Source: Hyphomicrobiales bacterium (GTDB taxonomy: Bacteria > Pseudomonadota > Alphaproteobacteria > Rhizobiales > Xanthobacteraceae). Taken from it: a stretch of 46,551 bases of DNA. Below, in pieces: positions 35,637 through 45,353 of this stretch. A program made the position numbers and the translations under genes. The notes beneath the pieces were generated by a model. It was not told the origin of the DNA and searched no databases. It saw only the letters and a program-made list of their open reading frames with translations. The stretch's first letter is position 1; every line of letters begins with the position of its first letter. The stretch lies in contig JAFKKM010000047.1 of NCBI GenBank assembly GCA_017305555.1, forward strand, positions 1 through 46,551, read 5' to 3'.

Positions 35637-36362
35637 TCAGCCGTCTTGCCGGGCGGCTTTCCCACGCGGCTGCTCCAGGACATTCCGGCCCGCATCGGCT
35701 TTCGATCGGGCCTCCATCCAGTCCTGCGCTCGAGCAAAGGCGAAGCGGATCTGCCGCAAGGCCCGCGCGTCATCCTGCGAAAACATTCGGTGTACGGCCG
35801 CGCCGCGCACCGTCGCCAGCAGCGCCCCACGCATGGTGTCGACCTCCTGATCGGTCAGCGGATAATCGGCCAGCAGCTCGCGCCAGTAGTCGTTGCGCTT
35901 CTCGGTGATCTGCTTCATCAGGGTTTCGATCTTGGCGCGGAATCCGTCATTGCTGCGCGAGCCCATCCAGATCTCGATCAAGGCGAAGTAGTCCGCGCCG
36001 CCATAGACCTGCCAATAGCGGTCGGCGATCGCGCCGATCCGCTGGTCCAGCGTATCGCGCTGGGAAATTTCCGCCTCGATTTCCCCGACCAACTCCTGCG
36101 ACACGTAGCGAACCACCTCCAACAGTAAATCCTGGATGGTGCCGAAGTGATGCTGCAAGGCGCCTCTAGTCACATTGGCGCGTGTCGCGATGGCCGCGGC
36201 TGTCGCCCCTGCGTAACCACGTTCGCTGACGGTATCGATCGCGGCGCGGATCAGTGCCGCCCGCGTCGCCTCGCTGCGATCCGCCTGGCGGCGGCGCGGC
36301 TTCGTCGCGGGCGGGCGCGGCGTGGTATCAGGCCGTTTGGCGACGCGCGGCATCGGCGGCAT
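35637..36362 (-). CDS. TetR-family transcription regulator
   Basis: 241 residues. A basic Pro/Arg-rich tail of about 30 residues precedes the helix-turn-helix (AALIRAAIDTVSERGYAGATAAAIATRANVTRGALQHHFG, written here as the span at about residues 34-72). The C-terminal half is the ligand-binding helical domain. ATGs at 36362 and 36353 are both possible. The start lies inside the isochorismatase-like gene (26-35 base overlap), so both are in one message. The perfect palindrome at 38378-38397, upstream of the first gene in this operon, is the obvious operator candidate, giving autoregulation. Confidence 0.9.
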   Translation of the reverse strand: MPPMPRVAKRPDTTPRPPATKPRRRQADRSEATRAALIRAAIDTVSERGYAGATAAAIATRANVTRGALQHHFGTIQDLLLEVVRYVSQELVGEIEAEISQRDTLDQRIGAIADRYWQVYGGADYFALIEIWMGSRSNDGFRAKIETLMKQITEKRNDYWRELLADYPLTDQEVDTMRGALLATVRGAAVHRMFSQDDARALRQIRFAFARAQDWMEARSKADAGRNVLEQPRGKAARQDG

Positions 36363-37059
36363 CCAGCTTTGCCGGCGCGGCCTGATCGATCAGCGCCACA
36401 ACCTCATCGGCGGTCCGCACATCGGCGAACCATAACAGCATGTTGGCGAGCGTCGCGTTGTGCTCGGCATCGGTGCGTGCCGCCGTGCCGTCGGACACGA
36501 AGTGAACCTTGTAGTTCAGCATCATGGCGTCGCGCGCGGTGCTCTCGCAGCAGACATTGGTGACTGTGCCGGTGACGATCACCGTGTCGATCCCCTGCGC
36601 CGTAAGCCGCTCATGCAGATCGGACGAGCCCTGAATCATGGCGCTGAAGCGCGTCTTCATTACCACGTCGTCGGCGGGATCGATCGAAAGCCCATCATAC
36701 AATTCGTGACCGGGATGGCTCGGCGACAACGCCCGCGTCAGCGCCTCGCCCCAATCGCTGTGACAGAACTCGACGAAGCGTGGCCAGCGCGCGGTCGGCG
36801 AAGTCTCATCACGGGTATCCTTGATCCAGACCACACGGCCGCCGGCGGCCCGCAACGCACCCGCGAGCCGGTTGACGTTACCGACGATGCCGCGCGCCGA
36901 CGGCACCGCGGTGGTGTCGGCGACATAGGCGCGTTGCAGGTCGATCACCAGCAGCGCGGTGCGCCGCGGATCGATGGCGTCGAACACATGCCGCTTGCCG
37001 CGACGCATAATGGCGCGGTCGATCACCTCCTGCGGAATATCGATGCGATGCGTGCTCAT
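36328..37059 (-). CDS. Isochorismatase-family cysteine hydrolase
   Basis: 243 residues from the ATG at 37059, chosen because GGAGG lies 4 bases upstream; a longer frame start has no such site. The catalytic triad is visible: Asp in LVIDLQRAY, Lys in VMKTRFSA, and Cys in TGTVTNVCCEST (with the usual cis-peptide before Val). The family hydrolyses isochorismate, nicotinamide, carbamates or N-substituted amides. Its place between a substrate-binding protein and a TetR regulator suggests a catabolic enzyme for an imported nitrogen- or amide-containing compound. Substrate unknown. Confidence 0.9.
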   Translation of the reverse strand: MSTHRIDIPQEVIDRAIMRRGKRHVFDAIDPRRTALLVIDLQRAYVADTTAVPSARGIVGNVNRLAGALRAAGGRVVWIKDTRDETSPTARWPRFVEFCHSDWGEALTRALSPSHPGHELYDGLSIDPADDVVMKTRFSAMIQGSSDLHERLTAQGIDTVIVTGTVTNVCCESTARDAMMLNYKVHFVSDGTAARTDAEHNATLANMLLWFADVRTADEVVALIDQAAPAKLDAADAARRQTA

Positions 37060-37122
37060 GTTGCCTCCGGTAATCTTGGCCGAGACTCTCCCGCGCATGG
37101 CAGAAGAGTCTCAGCCATCGTC

Positions 37123-38325
37123 TTACTTGACCAGCGGACAGCCGCCGTCCTTGAGCGGGCGAAACGCCTCCTCCGCCGGAATCGTCGCCACCAGTTTATA
37201 AAGATCCCATTCCGATTTGGATTCTTCCGGCTTCTTGGCCTGGAACAGGTACATGTCGCGCATCACACGTCCGTCGATGCGCAGATGGCCGTTCTTGGTC
37301 ATGAAGTCGTTGATCGGCAGTTCGCGCATCTTCGCCATCACTGCGTCCGCATCGCGGGTGCCGGCAGCCTGCACCGCCTTGAGATAATGCAGCGTGCCGC
37401 TATAGGCGCCGGCCTGCGTCATGCTCGGCATCCGCTTCATCTTCTCATAGAAACGCTTCGACCAGGCGCGGGTCTCGTCGTTGAGGTCCCAATAGAAGGC
37501 TTCGGTCAGCATCAGACCCTGCGCATCCTTCAGACCCAGGCTATGAATGTCGCTGATGAAGGCGATCAACGCCACCAGTTGGGTGCCGTCGCGCTGAAGC
37601 CCGAACTCGATCGACTGCTTCACCGCATTGGTCATGTCGGTGCCGCCGTTGGCGAGCCCGATGATCTTGGCTTTTGACGCCTGCGCCTGAAGCAGGAACG
37701 AGGAGAAATCCACCGTGCCGAGCGGATGCCGGACCGAGCCGAGCACCTTGCCGCCGTTCGCCTCGACGATGGCCGCCGTATCGCGCTCCAAGGTCTTGCC
37801 GAACACATAGTCGGCGGTGAGGAAGAACCAGTCCTTGCCGCCGCGCTTGACGATGGTTTTGCCGGTACCGGCGGACATCGCATAGGTGTCCCAGGTCCAA
37901 TGCGTCGAATAGGCGGTGCAGGATTTTCCGGTGATGTCCGAACTACCGGCGCTGGTGATCTGCGCGATCTTCTTCTTTTCTTTGGCGAGCTGCATCACCG
38001 CCAGCGCCATGCCCGACGACGGCACGTCAGTGATGATATCGACGCCGGAATCGTACCACTGCCGCGCGATGTTGGTGGCGATATCCGGCTTGTTCTGACC
38101 GTCGGCGGAGACCACCTCGATCGGCTTGCCCAAAACCTTGCCGCCAAAATCGGCGATCGCCATCTTCACCGCTTCGACCGAGCCCTGCCCGCCGATATCG
38201 GCATAGACGCCGCTCATGTCGGCCAGCACGCCAATCTTGACGCCGCCTTCCCCTGCCATCGCGGTTTGCGTGATACCCGCAATCATCGCGGCAAGCGCCG
38301 CGCGCCGAACGAATTTCAACGTCAT
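37123..38325 (-). CDS. ABC transporter substrate-binding protein (branched-chain amino acid / amide type)
   Basis: 400 residues from the ATG at 38325, preceded by GGGAGGA; the frame extends 57 bases upstream without a ribosome site. A signal peptide (FVRRAALAAMIAGITQTAMA) ends at AMA, so the mature protein is periplasmic. VKIGVLADMSGVYADIGGQG and the DGQNKPDIATNIAR block are typical of Peripla_BP_6 (LivJ/UrtA-like) receptors. Likely ligands are amino acids, amides or aromatic acids. No permease or ATPase genes are next to it, so it either shares a transporter or is an orphan receptor. First gene of the operon with isochorismatase-like and TetR genes. Confidence 0.92.
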   Translation of the reverse strand: MTLKFVRRAALAAMIAGITQTAMAGEGGVKIGVLADMSGVYADIGGQGSVEAVKMAIADFGGKVLGKPIEVVSADGQNKPDIATNIARQWYDSGVDIITDVPSSGMALAVMQLAKEKKKIAQITSAGSSDITGKSCTAYSTHWTWDTYAMSAGTGKTIVKRGGKDWFFLTADYVFGKTLERDTAAIVEANGGKVLGSVRHPLGTVDFSSFLLQAQASKAKIIGLANGGTDMTNAVKQSIEFGLQRDGTQLVALIAFISDIHSLGLKDAQGLMLTEAFYWDLNDETRAWSKRFYEKMKRMPSMTQAGAYSGTLHYLKAVQAAGTRDADAVMAKMRELPINDFMTKNGHLRIDGRVMRDMYLFQAKKPEESKSEWDLYKLVATIPAEEAFRPLKDGGCPLVK

Positions 38326-38377
38326 CCAAATCCTCCCTGAATATTCCGCCCAATCACGGGTCTCGCTGAATAATACA

Positions 38378-38397
38378 TACATTCAGTAATGAATGTA
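38378..38397. promoter_or_regulatory. Palindromic operator, probable TetR site
   Basis: TACATTC and GAATGTA form a perfect 7-base inverted repeat around AGTAAT, 53 bases upstream of the substrate-binding-protein ATG. Size and symmetry suit a TetR dimer, and a TetR gene is the last gene of this operon. Confidence 0.65.
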
Positions 38398-38499
38398 AAT
38401 GAAGAACAGGAGGATCGCGGTGTGCCGGCGCGGCGAAGGCAAGGATCGACGGCAGAGGCCAGCAGCCATCTGTGGACGTTAGCAGCGGCTCAAACGCAA

Positions 38500-38527
38500 A
38501 TGCCCGGGCCAGCCAGAGCCCGGGCAT
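38500..38527 (-). terminator. Hairpin downstream of serA
   Basis: ATGCCCGGG and CCCGGGCAT form a perfect 9-base stem with a 10-base loop, about 60 bases past the serA stop. On the minus strand it is followed by TTTGCGTTTG, a weak T-tract. Likely the serA terminator. Confidence 0.65.
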
Positions 38528-38589
38528 CGCGTTTCAAAAGCGCGAGCGATACGTCGCTCGCTTCCTCAGTCACTGAGAAGGTCAGCGCC

Positions 38590-40179
<1,590 letters not shown>

Positions 40180-40200
40180 GGGATGTGATCCTTTCGGAAT

Positions 40201-40320
40201 CGTCATCCTGAGGAGCGAGCGAAGCGAGCCTCGAAGGATGGTGGGAAATGAAAATGGGGAATCCGACTATGTCGCCGCCTATCCTTCGAGGGCCGCTGAC
40301 GCGGCCACCTCAGGATGACG
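40201..40320. repeat. Palindromic intergenic repeat between serC and serA
   Basis: The ends are CGTCATCCTGAGG and CCTCAGGATGACG, with CCTCGAAGGATG and its partner ATCCTTCGAGG inside: a large nested palindrome over 120 bases. This repeat family is common in the Bradyrhizobium/Rhodopseudomonas group. It fills most of the gap between two genes of one pathway and may form a stable RNA structure in the serC-serA message. Confidence 0.85.
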
Positions 40321-40352
40321 GCCCTCTCCCGCAAGGGGAGAGGAAAAGACAA

Positions 40353-41525
<1,173 letters not shown>

Positions 41526-41528
41526 CGT

Positions 41529-41575
41529 CTATCCTTCCAGATAGTAAGCCTCCCGTTGGGGGGAGGTGTCCCGCC
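41529..41575 (-). ncRNA. Structured serC leader, candidate serC RNA motif
   Basis: In the message two small hairpins come before the serC ATG. The first is CCTCCC / GGGAGG with loop CCCAAC (41566-41549). The second is CTATC / GATAG (41544-41529), whose loop and 3' side hold the GGAAGG ribosome site, ending 3 bases before the ATG. Two hairpins with the last covering the ribosome site match what is known of the serC motif, a predicted cis-regulatory RNA of Rhizobiales. The match is by layout, not by model. Confidence 0.55.
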
Positions 41576-41579
41576 GCGG

Positions 41580-41608
41580 GAGATACGCCAAGCTGCCATG
41601 CCGGTCAA
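41580..41608 (-). promoter_or_regulatory. Promoter of serC-serA
   Basis: TTGACC (41608-41603) and TATCTC (41585-41580) on the minus strand are 17 bases apart, a good housekeeping-type promoter. Transcription would start near 41573, just before the structured leader. Confidence 0.65.
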
Positions 41609-41692
41609 GGGATAGTCCCCGCCCCTCCGACAAAGTAATGAGAGCCATGCATCGCCGCCGCCTCTTCCGCCCGCGACGGGCCGGATAATCCC

Positions 41693-42523
41693 ATGCCGAC
41701 CCATGTCATGCTGCTGGTCCTGCTCGGTGCATTACTGCACGCAAGCTGGAACGCCATGGTCAAATCCGGTGGCGACAAACTCGGCGAAACCGGACTGATT
41801 GCCGGCGGCGCTGCGGCGGTCGCATTGCTCGCGCTGCCGTTCGTTCCGCTGCCCGCAGCCGCGAGCATCCCGTGGCTCGTCGCATCGATCGCGATCCATC
41901 AGCTTTACTACGCACTGGTCGCAGCGGCCTATCGCGCCGGCGACATGGGCCACACCTATCCGCTGATGCGCGGCACCGCGCCGCTCTTGGTGGCGCTGGT
42001 CAGCGCACCACTGCTTGGCGAAACACTCTCGCCTCATGCCTGGATCGGCGTGATGCTGATCTGCGGCGGCATCCTGCTGCTGGCGCTGCATCGCCATGCC
42101 GCACCGCGCGCCACGGTGATGGCGCTCTGCAATGCGCTGGTGATCGCGATCTATACGCTGATCGACGGCACCGGTACGCGGCTCTCCGGCAACGCCGTCT
42201 CCTACGTGCTCTGGCTCACCTTGCTGGAAGCCTTTCCGCTGCTGACGTGGCTATCGCTGCGCGATGGCAAACGATTCCTGCGTCAACTGCGCGGGCGCGT
42301 CGGAATCGCGCTGATCGGCGGCACCTGCGCGATCGGGTCATACGGCTTCGCGCTGTGGGCGATGACACAAGCGCCGGTCGCAACTGTCGCGGCATTGCGC
42401 GAGACCTCCGTGCTGTTCGCGGTGGCGATCGCAACGTTCGCCCTGCGCGAAGTCACCGGCCCGCGACGGATCATCGCCGGCATCCTTGTCGTCGCTGGCG
42501 CGGCGACGCTGCGGCTGGCGTGA
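41693..42523 (+). CDS. EamA/DMT-family transporter
   Basis: 276 residues with about ten hydrophobic helices arranged as two EamA repeats (each about 130 residues), the typical drug/metabolite transporter size. GALLHASWNAMVKSG in the first helix and YPLMRGTAPLLVAL and LGETLSPHAWIGV in the first repeat are family blocks; ALRETSVLFAVAI marks the second. An inner-membrane exporter or uptake carrier of small metabolites; substrate unknown. It is divergent from serC, and converges on the GST gene with 9 bases between stops. Confidence 0.9.
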   Translation: MPTHVMLLVLLGALLHASWNAMVKSGGDKLGETGLIAGGAAAVALLALPFVPLPAAASIPWLVASIAIHQLYYALVAAAYRAGDMGHTYPLMRGTAPLLVALVSAPLLGETLSPHAWIGVMLICGGILLLALHRHAAPRATVMALCNALVIAIYTLIDGTGTRLSGNAVSYVLWLTLLEAFPLLTWLSLRDGKRFLRQLRGRVGIALIGGTCAIGSYGFALWAMTQAPVATVAALRETSVLFAVAIATFALREVTGPRRIIAGILVVAGAATLRLA

Positions 42524-42532
42524 CGCCGTTCA

Positions 42533-43114
42533 TCACGACAGGCCGAGTACGCTCTCGCAATCACCGATCCAGCGCCGCACGGCACCGTAACCGGCCAGAT
42601 CGAAACCGCCCTCATGCGCGACGCGCGTGTAGGCCAGGAGCGCAATGTCCGCAACCGTGAACGCCTCTCCAACAAGGAAGCGGCTGGTGGAAAGTTGGGC
42701 CTCCATGCACGCCAACGCTGCATGACCGCGCGTCACCTTGTCCGGATCGAGATCGGATGCCGACTTCCCGAGATAGACCATCAGGAAACGACACACCGCG
42801 ATGTAAGGCTCGTGGCTGTATTGTTCCCAAAACAGCCACTCATCCATCTTGGCCGCGAGAAAATCATCGGCTGGAATGAGATCGCTGCCGCGCGCCAGAT
42901 AACGAATGATGGCGTTGGACTGCGCCAGCGCGCGGCCGTCACCAAATACGACGACCGGCACCTGACCGGCAGCATTCAGCTTGAGAAACGCCGGCGTGCG
43001 GGTTTCACCCTGCAGCGTGTCGACGGCAATCCACTGATAGGGAATGCGAAGCCGATCGCAGACCCATTTCACCTTCAGACAATTGCCGGAATTGAGATCG
43101 CCGTAGATCTTCAT
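42533..43114 (-). CDS. Glutathione S-transferase
   Basis: 193 residues from the ATG at 43114 (MKIYGDLNSGN); an extra 18 bases upstream look unconserved. The thioredoxin-like N-terminal half shows MKIYGDLNSGNCLKV (catalytic Ser/Cys region), GQVPVVVFGDG with the cis-Pro, and LAQSNAIIRYLA (the glutathione-binding SNAI). The C-terminal helical half includes LVGEAFTVADIALLAYTRVA, the conserved N-capping motif. A cytoplasmic detoxification or thiol-transfer enzyme, substrate unknown. Confidence 0.92.
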   Translation of the reverse strand: MKIYGDLNSGNCLKVKWVCDRLRIPYQWIAVDTLQGETRTPAFLKLNAAGQVPVVVFGDGRALAQSNAIIRYLARGSDLIPADDFLAAKMDEWLFWEQYSHEPYIAVCRFLMVYLGKSASDLDPDKVTRGHAALACMEAQLSTSRFLVGEAFTVADIALLAYTRVAHEGGFDLAGYGAVRRWIGDCESVLGLS

Positions 43115-43173
43115 GCGTTGCCGCCACCACAAATTCAGACGACAGAGCAGGAATGCGACGCGACTTTGTCAAC

Positions 43174-43193
43174 GACGCGGATCGCTCCGCGTC
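43174..43193 (-). terminator. Hairpin downstream of the outer-membrane gene
   Basis: GACGCGGA and TCCGCGTC form a perfect 8-base stem with a TCGC loop, 15 bases past the stop of the barrel gene. No T-run follows, so termination is only likely. Confidence 0.45.
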
Positions 43194-43207
43194 ACGACGG
43201 AAGGCGC

Positions 43208-44026
43208 TCAGAACTTGTAGCCCAGACCGGCGCGTACCGTGTTGATGGATACGTCAACCGGCGAGGTGAAGCGCAGATATTCCCACTCCGCGCGCAGGAA
43301 CAGGTTCTGCACCAGCATCATGTCGATGCCGAGACCCGCGGAATAGCCGAACACGAAATGCGATTTCAGATCGGCCGATCTGGAGTCGCTGAAGCCCGGC
43401 CGAGCCGGAGGCGGCGGGTTGTTCGATCCGATATAGGTGTAGTCCACATTAACGCCGGCCGATCGCTGAATGTCGGCCTGCCCCAAGGCGACGCCACCGA
43501 ACATATAGGGCAGCAACGAGCCAGCGGCGTAACCGGCGCGGGCGCGAAACGATCCGTAGTCCGAAATCTGCATCGCGGCCGTTTGACCCACCGTCACGGT
43601 GGTCCTGTAGTCGCTGGATTCGTAATAACGGCTTTGCCAGTCGCCGGACTGGCCGTTGAACTTGCCGTGGACGTAATTCAGCTCGACGCCGAGAATGGTG
43701 TCTTCCCACTGCATGTTGTAGCCGGCGAAGCCGCCGACGCCGCTATTGCTCTGCGACGACTTGCCGAGCAGCGGCCATTGCGAGACACTGTACTGGCTTT
43801 CGATGTCGGTGTTGTTCAGCAGGTTCTTCATCAGACTCCGGTTGGAATTGACGAAGTTCATGTCGGCGGTGCCGTAGCTCGCCTGGCCGCCGACATAGAA
43901 GCCTTCCCAGTTGACCACACGCGGCCCGTAGCTATCGGGCACCGCGCCGCGAAGAATCGGCAGGTCGGCGGCTTGCGCACCCTGCACGGCCCCAAGCATC
44001 ATTCCCGCCACCAGCAACTTACGCAT
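43208..44026 (-). CDS. Outer-membrane beta-barrel protein (Omp25/RopB-like)
   Basis: 272 residues. A signal peptide (LLVAGMMLGAVQGAQA) ends at AQA-ADLP, a common start of the mature Rhizobiales porin-like proteins. NWEGFYVGGQASYG begins the barrel; alternating hydrophobic strands continue to the C-terminal LGYKF, whose final Phe is the outer-membrane assembly signal. A Pro-rich loop (NNPPPPARPGF) lies near residue 210. An 8-strand barrel in the outer membrane, role probably structural. A second barrel gene lies upstream on the same strand. Confidence 0.9.
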   Translation of the reverse strand: MRKLLVAGMMLGAVQGAQAADLPILRGAVPDSYGPRVVNWEGFYVGGQASYGTADMNFVNSNRSLMKNLLNNTDIESQYSVSQWPLLGKSSQSNSGVGGFAGYNMQWEDTILGVELNYVHGKFNGQSGDWQSRYYESSDYRTTVTVGQTAAMQISDYGSFRARAGYAAGSLLPYMFGGVALGQADIQRSAGVNVDYTYIGSNNPPPPARPGFSDSRSADLKSHFVFGYSAGLGIDMMLVQNLFLRAEWEYLRFTSPVDVSINTVRAGLGYKF

Positions 44027-44192
44027 CGCAATTCCCCCAGAACAAAAATCGAGGCGTCACCGCGAGATCGTCACGCGAACCCGACTCCCGACCTCATGCG
44101 ATCATCGCCTGTTAACCTTAACCAATCGTTGTCGGGACGCGGTTTCAGTTAAAATCCGATGCGCCTCGTTCACCTTTTTCGAAAGCAGTCGC

Positions 44193-44226
44193 AAAACAGA
44201 ACGGCGCGGGATGATCCCGCGCCGTT
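44193..44226 (-). terminator. Rho-independent terminator of the second barrel gene
   Basis: AACGGCGCGGG and CCCGCGCCGTT form a perfect 11-base stem with an ATGAT-type loop (44200-44226), followed on the minus strand by CTGTTTT. It lies 29 bases past the stop. Confidence 0.85.
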
Positions 44227-44254
44227 GAGGAAGACGAAGCCGAAAGCTGTCCGA

Positions 44255-45106
44255 TCAGCCCTTGGTGATGAGCGGCGGCGGCGGCGGAGGCGCCACGTCG
44301 CAGCAGGTCCAGCGCACGCCGAGACGGATGTCGTGCGAGGTCAGATCGTGGAGCTGGAACGGACGACCGTTGGTCACCGAACCATCGAAGGATGCACCGG
44401 AGCCGGTCACGCCGGTGCCGAGGTTGAGGTAGCGATAAGCCAGTTCGATCGTCATGTTCTGATTGACGCGATAGGCAAGACCGGCGTGCAGCGCCCAGGC
44501 CAAATCGAGCTTGCTGGCGGTCTGCGCTTGATAGAGACCGGATGTGGTGCCGCCGCCAAGGTTGATCGTGGTGACGTCCGAGAAACCGCTGAAGGTGTTG
44601 TAAGCACCGCCGACACCGACACCGACGAACGGCGTGATGCACCACCAGGTACCGAGATCGGCGTAGGCGTTGATCATGCCGACCCAGCTTGTATAGCCGG
44701 CGCGATAGCTATCGCCGATGTTGAACGGACCACCGCCACCAACGTACACCGATGCGAAGTCGGTGCCGCTGAACTGCGCCCGCGAACGATATTCGCCGGT
44801 CACATCCATGCGGAACCAGTCGTTGAACTGATAGCCGACGCCCAGTCCGTAAGTCATGCCGCCGGTGAATTCGTGGCCGATCTGATTGACCGAAACCGTG
44901 CTGGCATCATTGTAGGCCGGTGCGAACAGTTTGCCCCGCGTGTTTGTCATGCCGATGTCGCCGCGCAGATACCAGCCGCCGAAATCCTCGACTGGCGGCG
45001 GCGCGTAATACTGCGGCGGCGGGGCGACGGGGATATCCGCGGCAAACGCCGCACCGGACAGCAAAGACGCCGCCCCCGCGGCGACCAGGATCATAACGCT
45101 ACGCAT
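44255..45106 (-). CDS. Outer-membrane beta-barrel protein (Omp25-like, proline-rich ends)
   Basis: 283 residues from the ATG at 45106 (MRSVMILV), which has GAGGA upstream and begins a clear signal peptide ending in AFA-ADIP; the frame runs upstream without sense. After a Pro/Tyr-rich linker (APPPQYYAPPP) comes a barrel with GGWYLRGDIGMTNT, YGLGVGYQFNDWFRMD, TPFVGVGVGGAYN and DIRLGVRWTCCD. The C-terminus does not end in the usual aromatic residue but in a Pro-rich tail (PPPPPPLITKG). Common in Bradyrhizobium relatives; function unknown beyond the envelope. Confidence 0.88.
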   Translation of the reverse strand: MRSVMILVAAGAASLLSGAAFAADIPVAPPPQYYAPPPVEDFGGWYLRGDIGMTNTRGKLFAPAYNDASTVSVNQIGHEFTGGMTYGLGVGYQFNDWFRMDVTGEYRSRAQFSGTDFASVYVGGGGPFNIGDSYRAGYTSWVGMINAYADLGTWWCITPFVGVGVGGAYNTFSGFSDVTTINLGGGTTSGLYQAQTASKLDLAWALHAGLAYRVNQNMTIELAYRYLNLGTGVTGSGASFDGSVTNGRPFQLHDLTSHDIRLGVRWTCCDVAPPPPPPLITKG

Positions 45107-45296
45107 TGGCTTCGTCCTCTGATGCGGTGAGGCAGACGAGGCCTCACATCGGAAACTCACGGAGGGACGATGCCAGCAAATACTTAAGCGTCGCTTAACC
45201 CTAATTTTTAAGGTTGATATTTGGTGCACAAACGCAACAGCGACAGCCCCTGCATGGAACCGCCGCCACAAATCTTAACGATGCGTTGATAACGAC

Positions 45297-45326
45297 ATGA
45301 GGCGGCCTACCCCGCCGCCGCCTCAT
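45297..45326 (-). terminator. Perfect hairpin downstream of the MFS gene
   Basis: ATGAGGCGGC and GCCGCCTCAT form a perfect 10-base stem with a 10-base loop, 27 bases past the MFS stop. There is no T-run. The rest of the 247-base gap up to the barrel gene holds no clear site. Confidence 0.45.
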
Positions 45327-45353
45327 ATCCTCGCGCTATGCGCTGTCGTACGA

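Noticed and set aside
42614-44152. A 512-residue open frame opposite the GST and barrel genes
   Set aside because: Both opposite-strand genes have signature motifs; this frame has none and crosses their gap.
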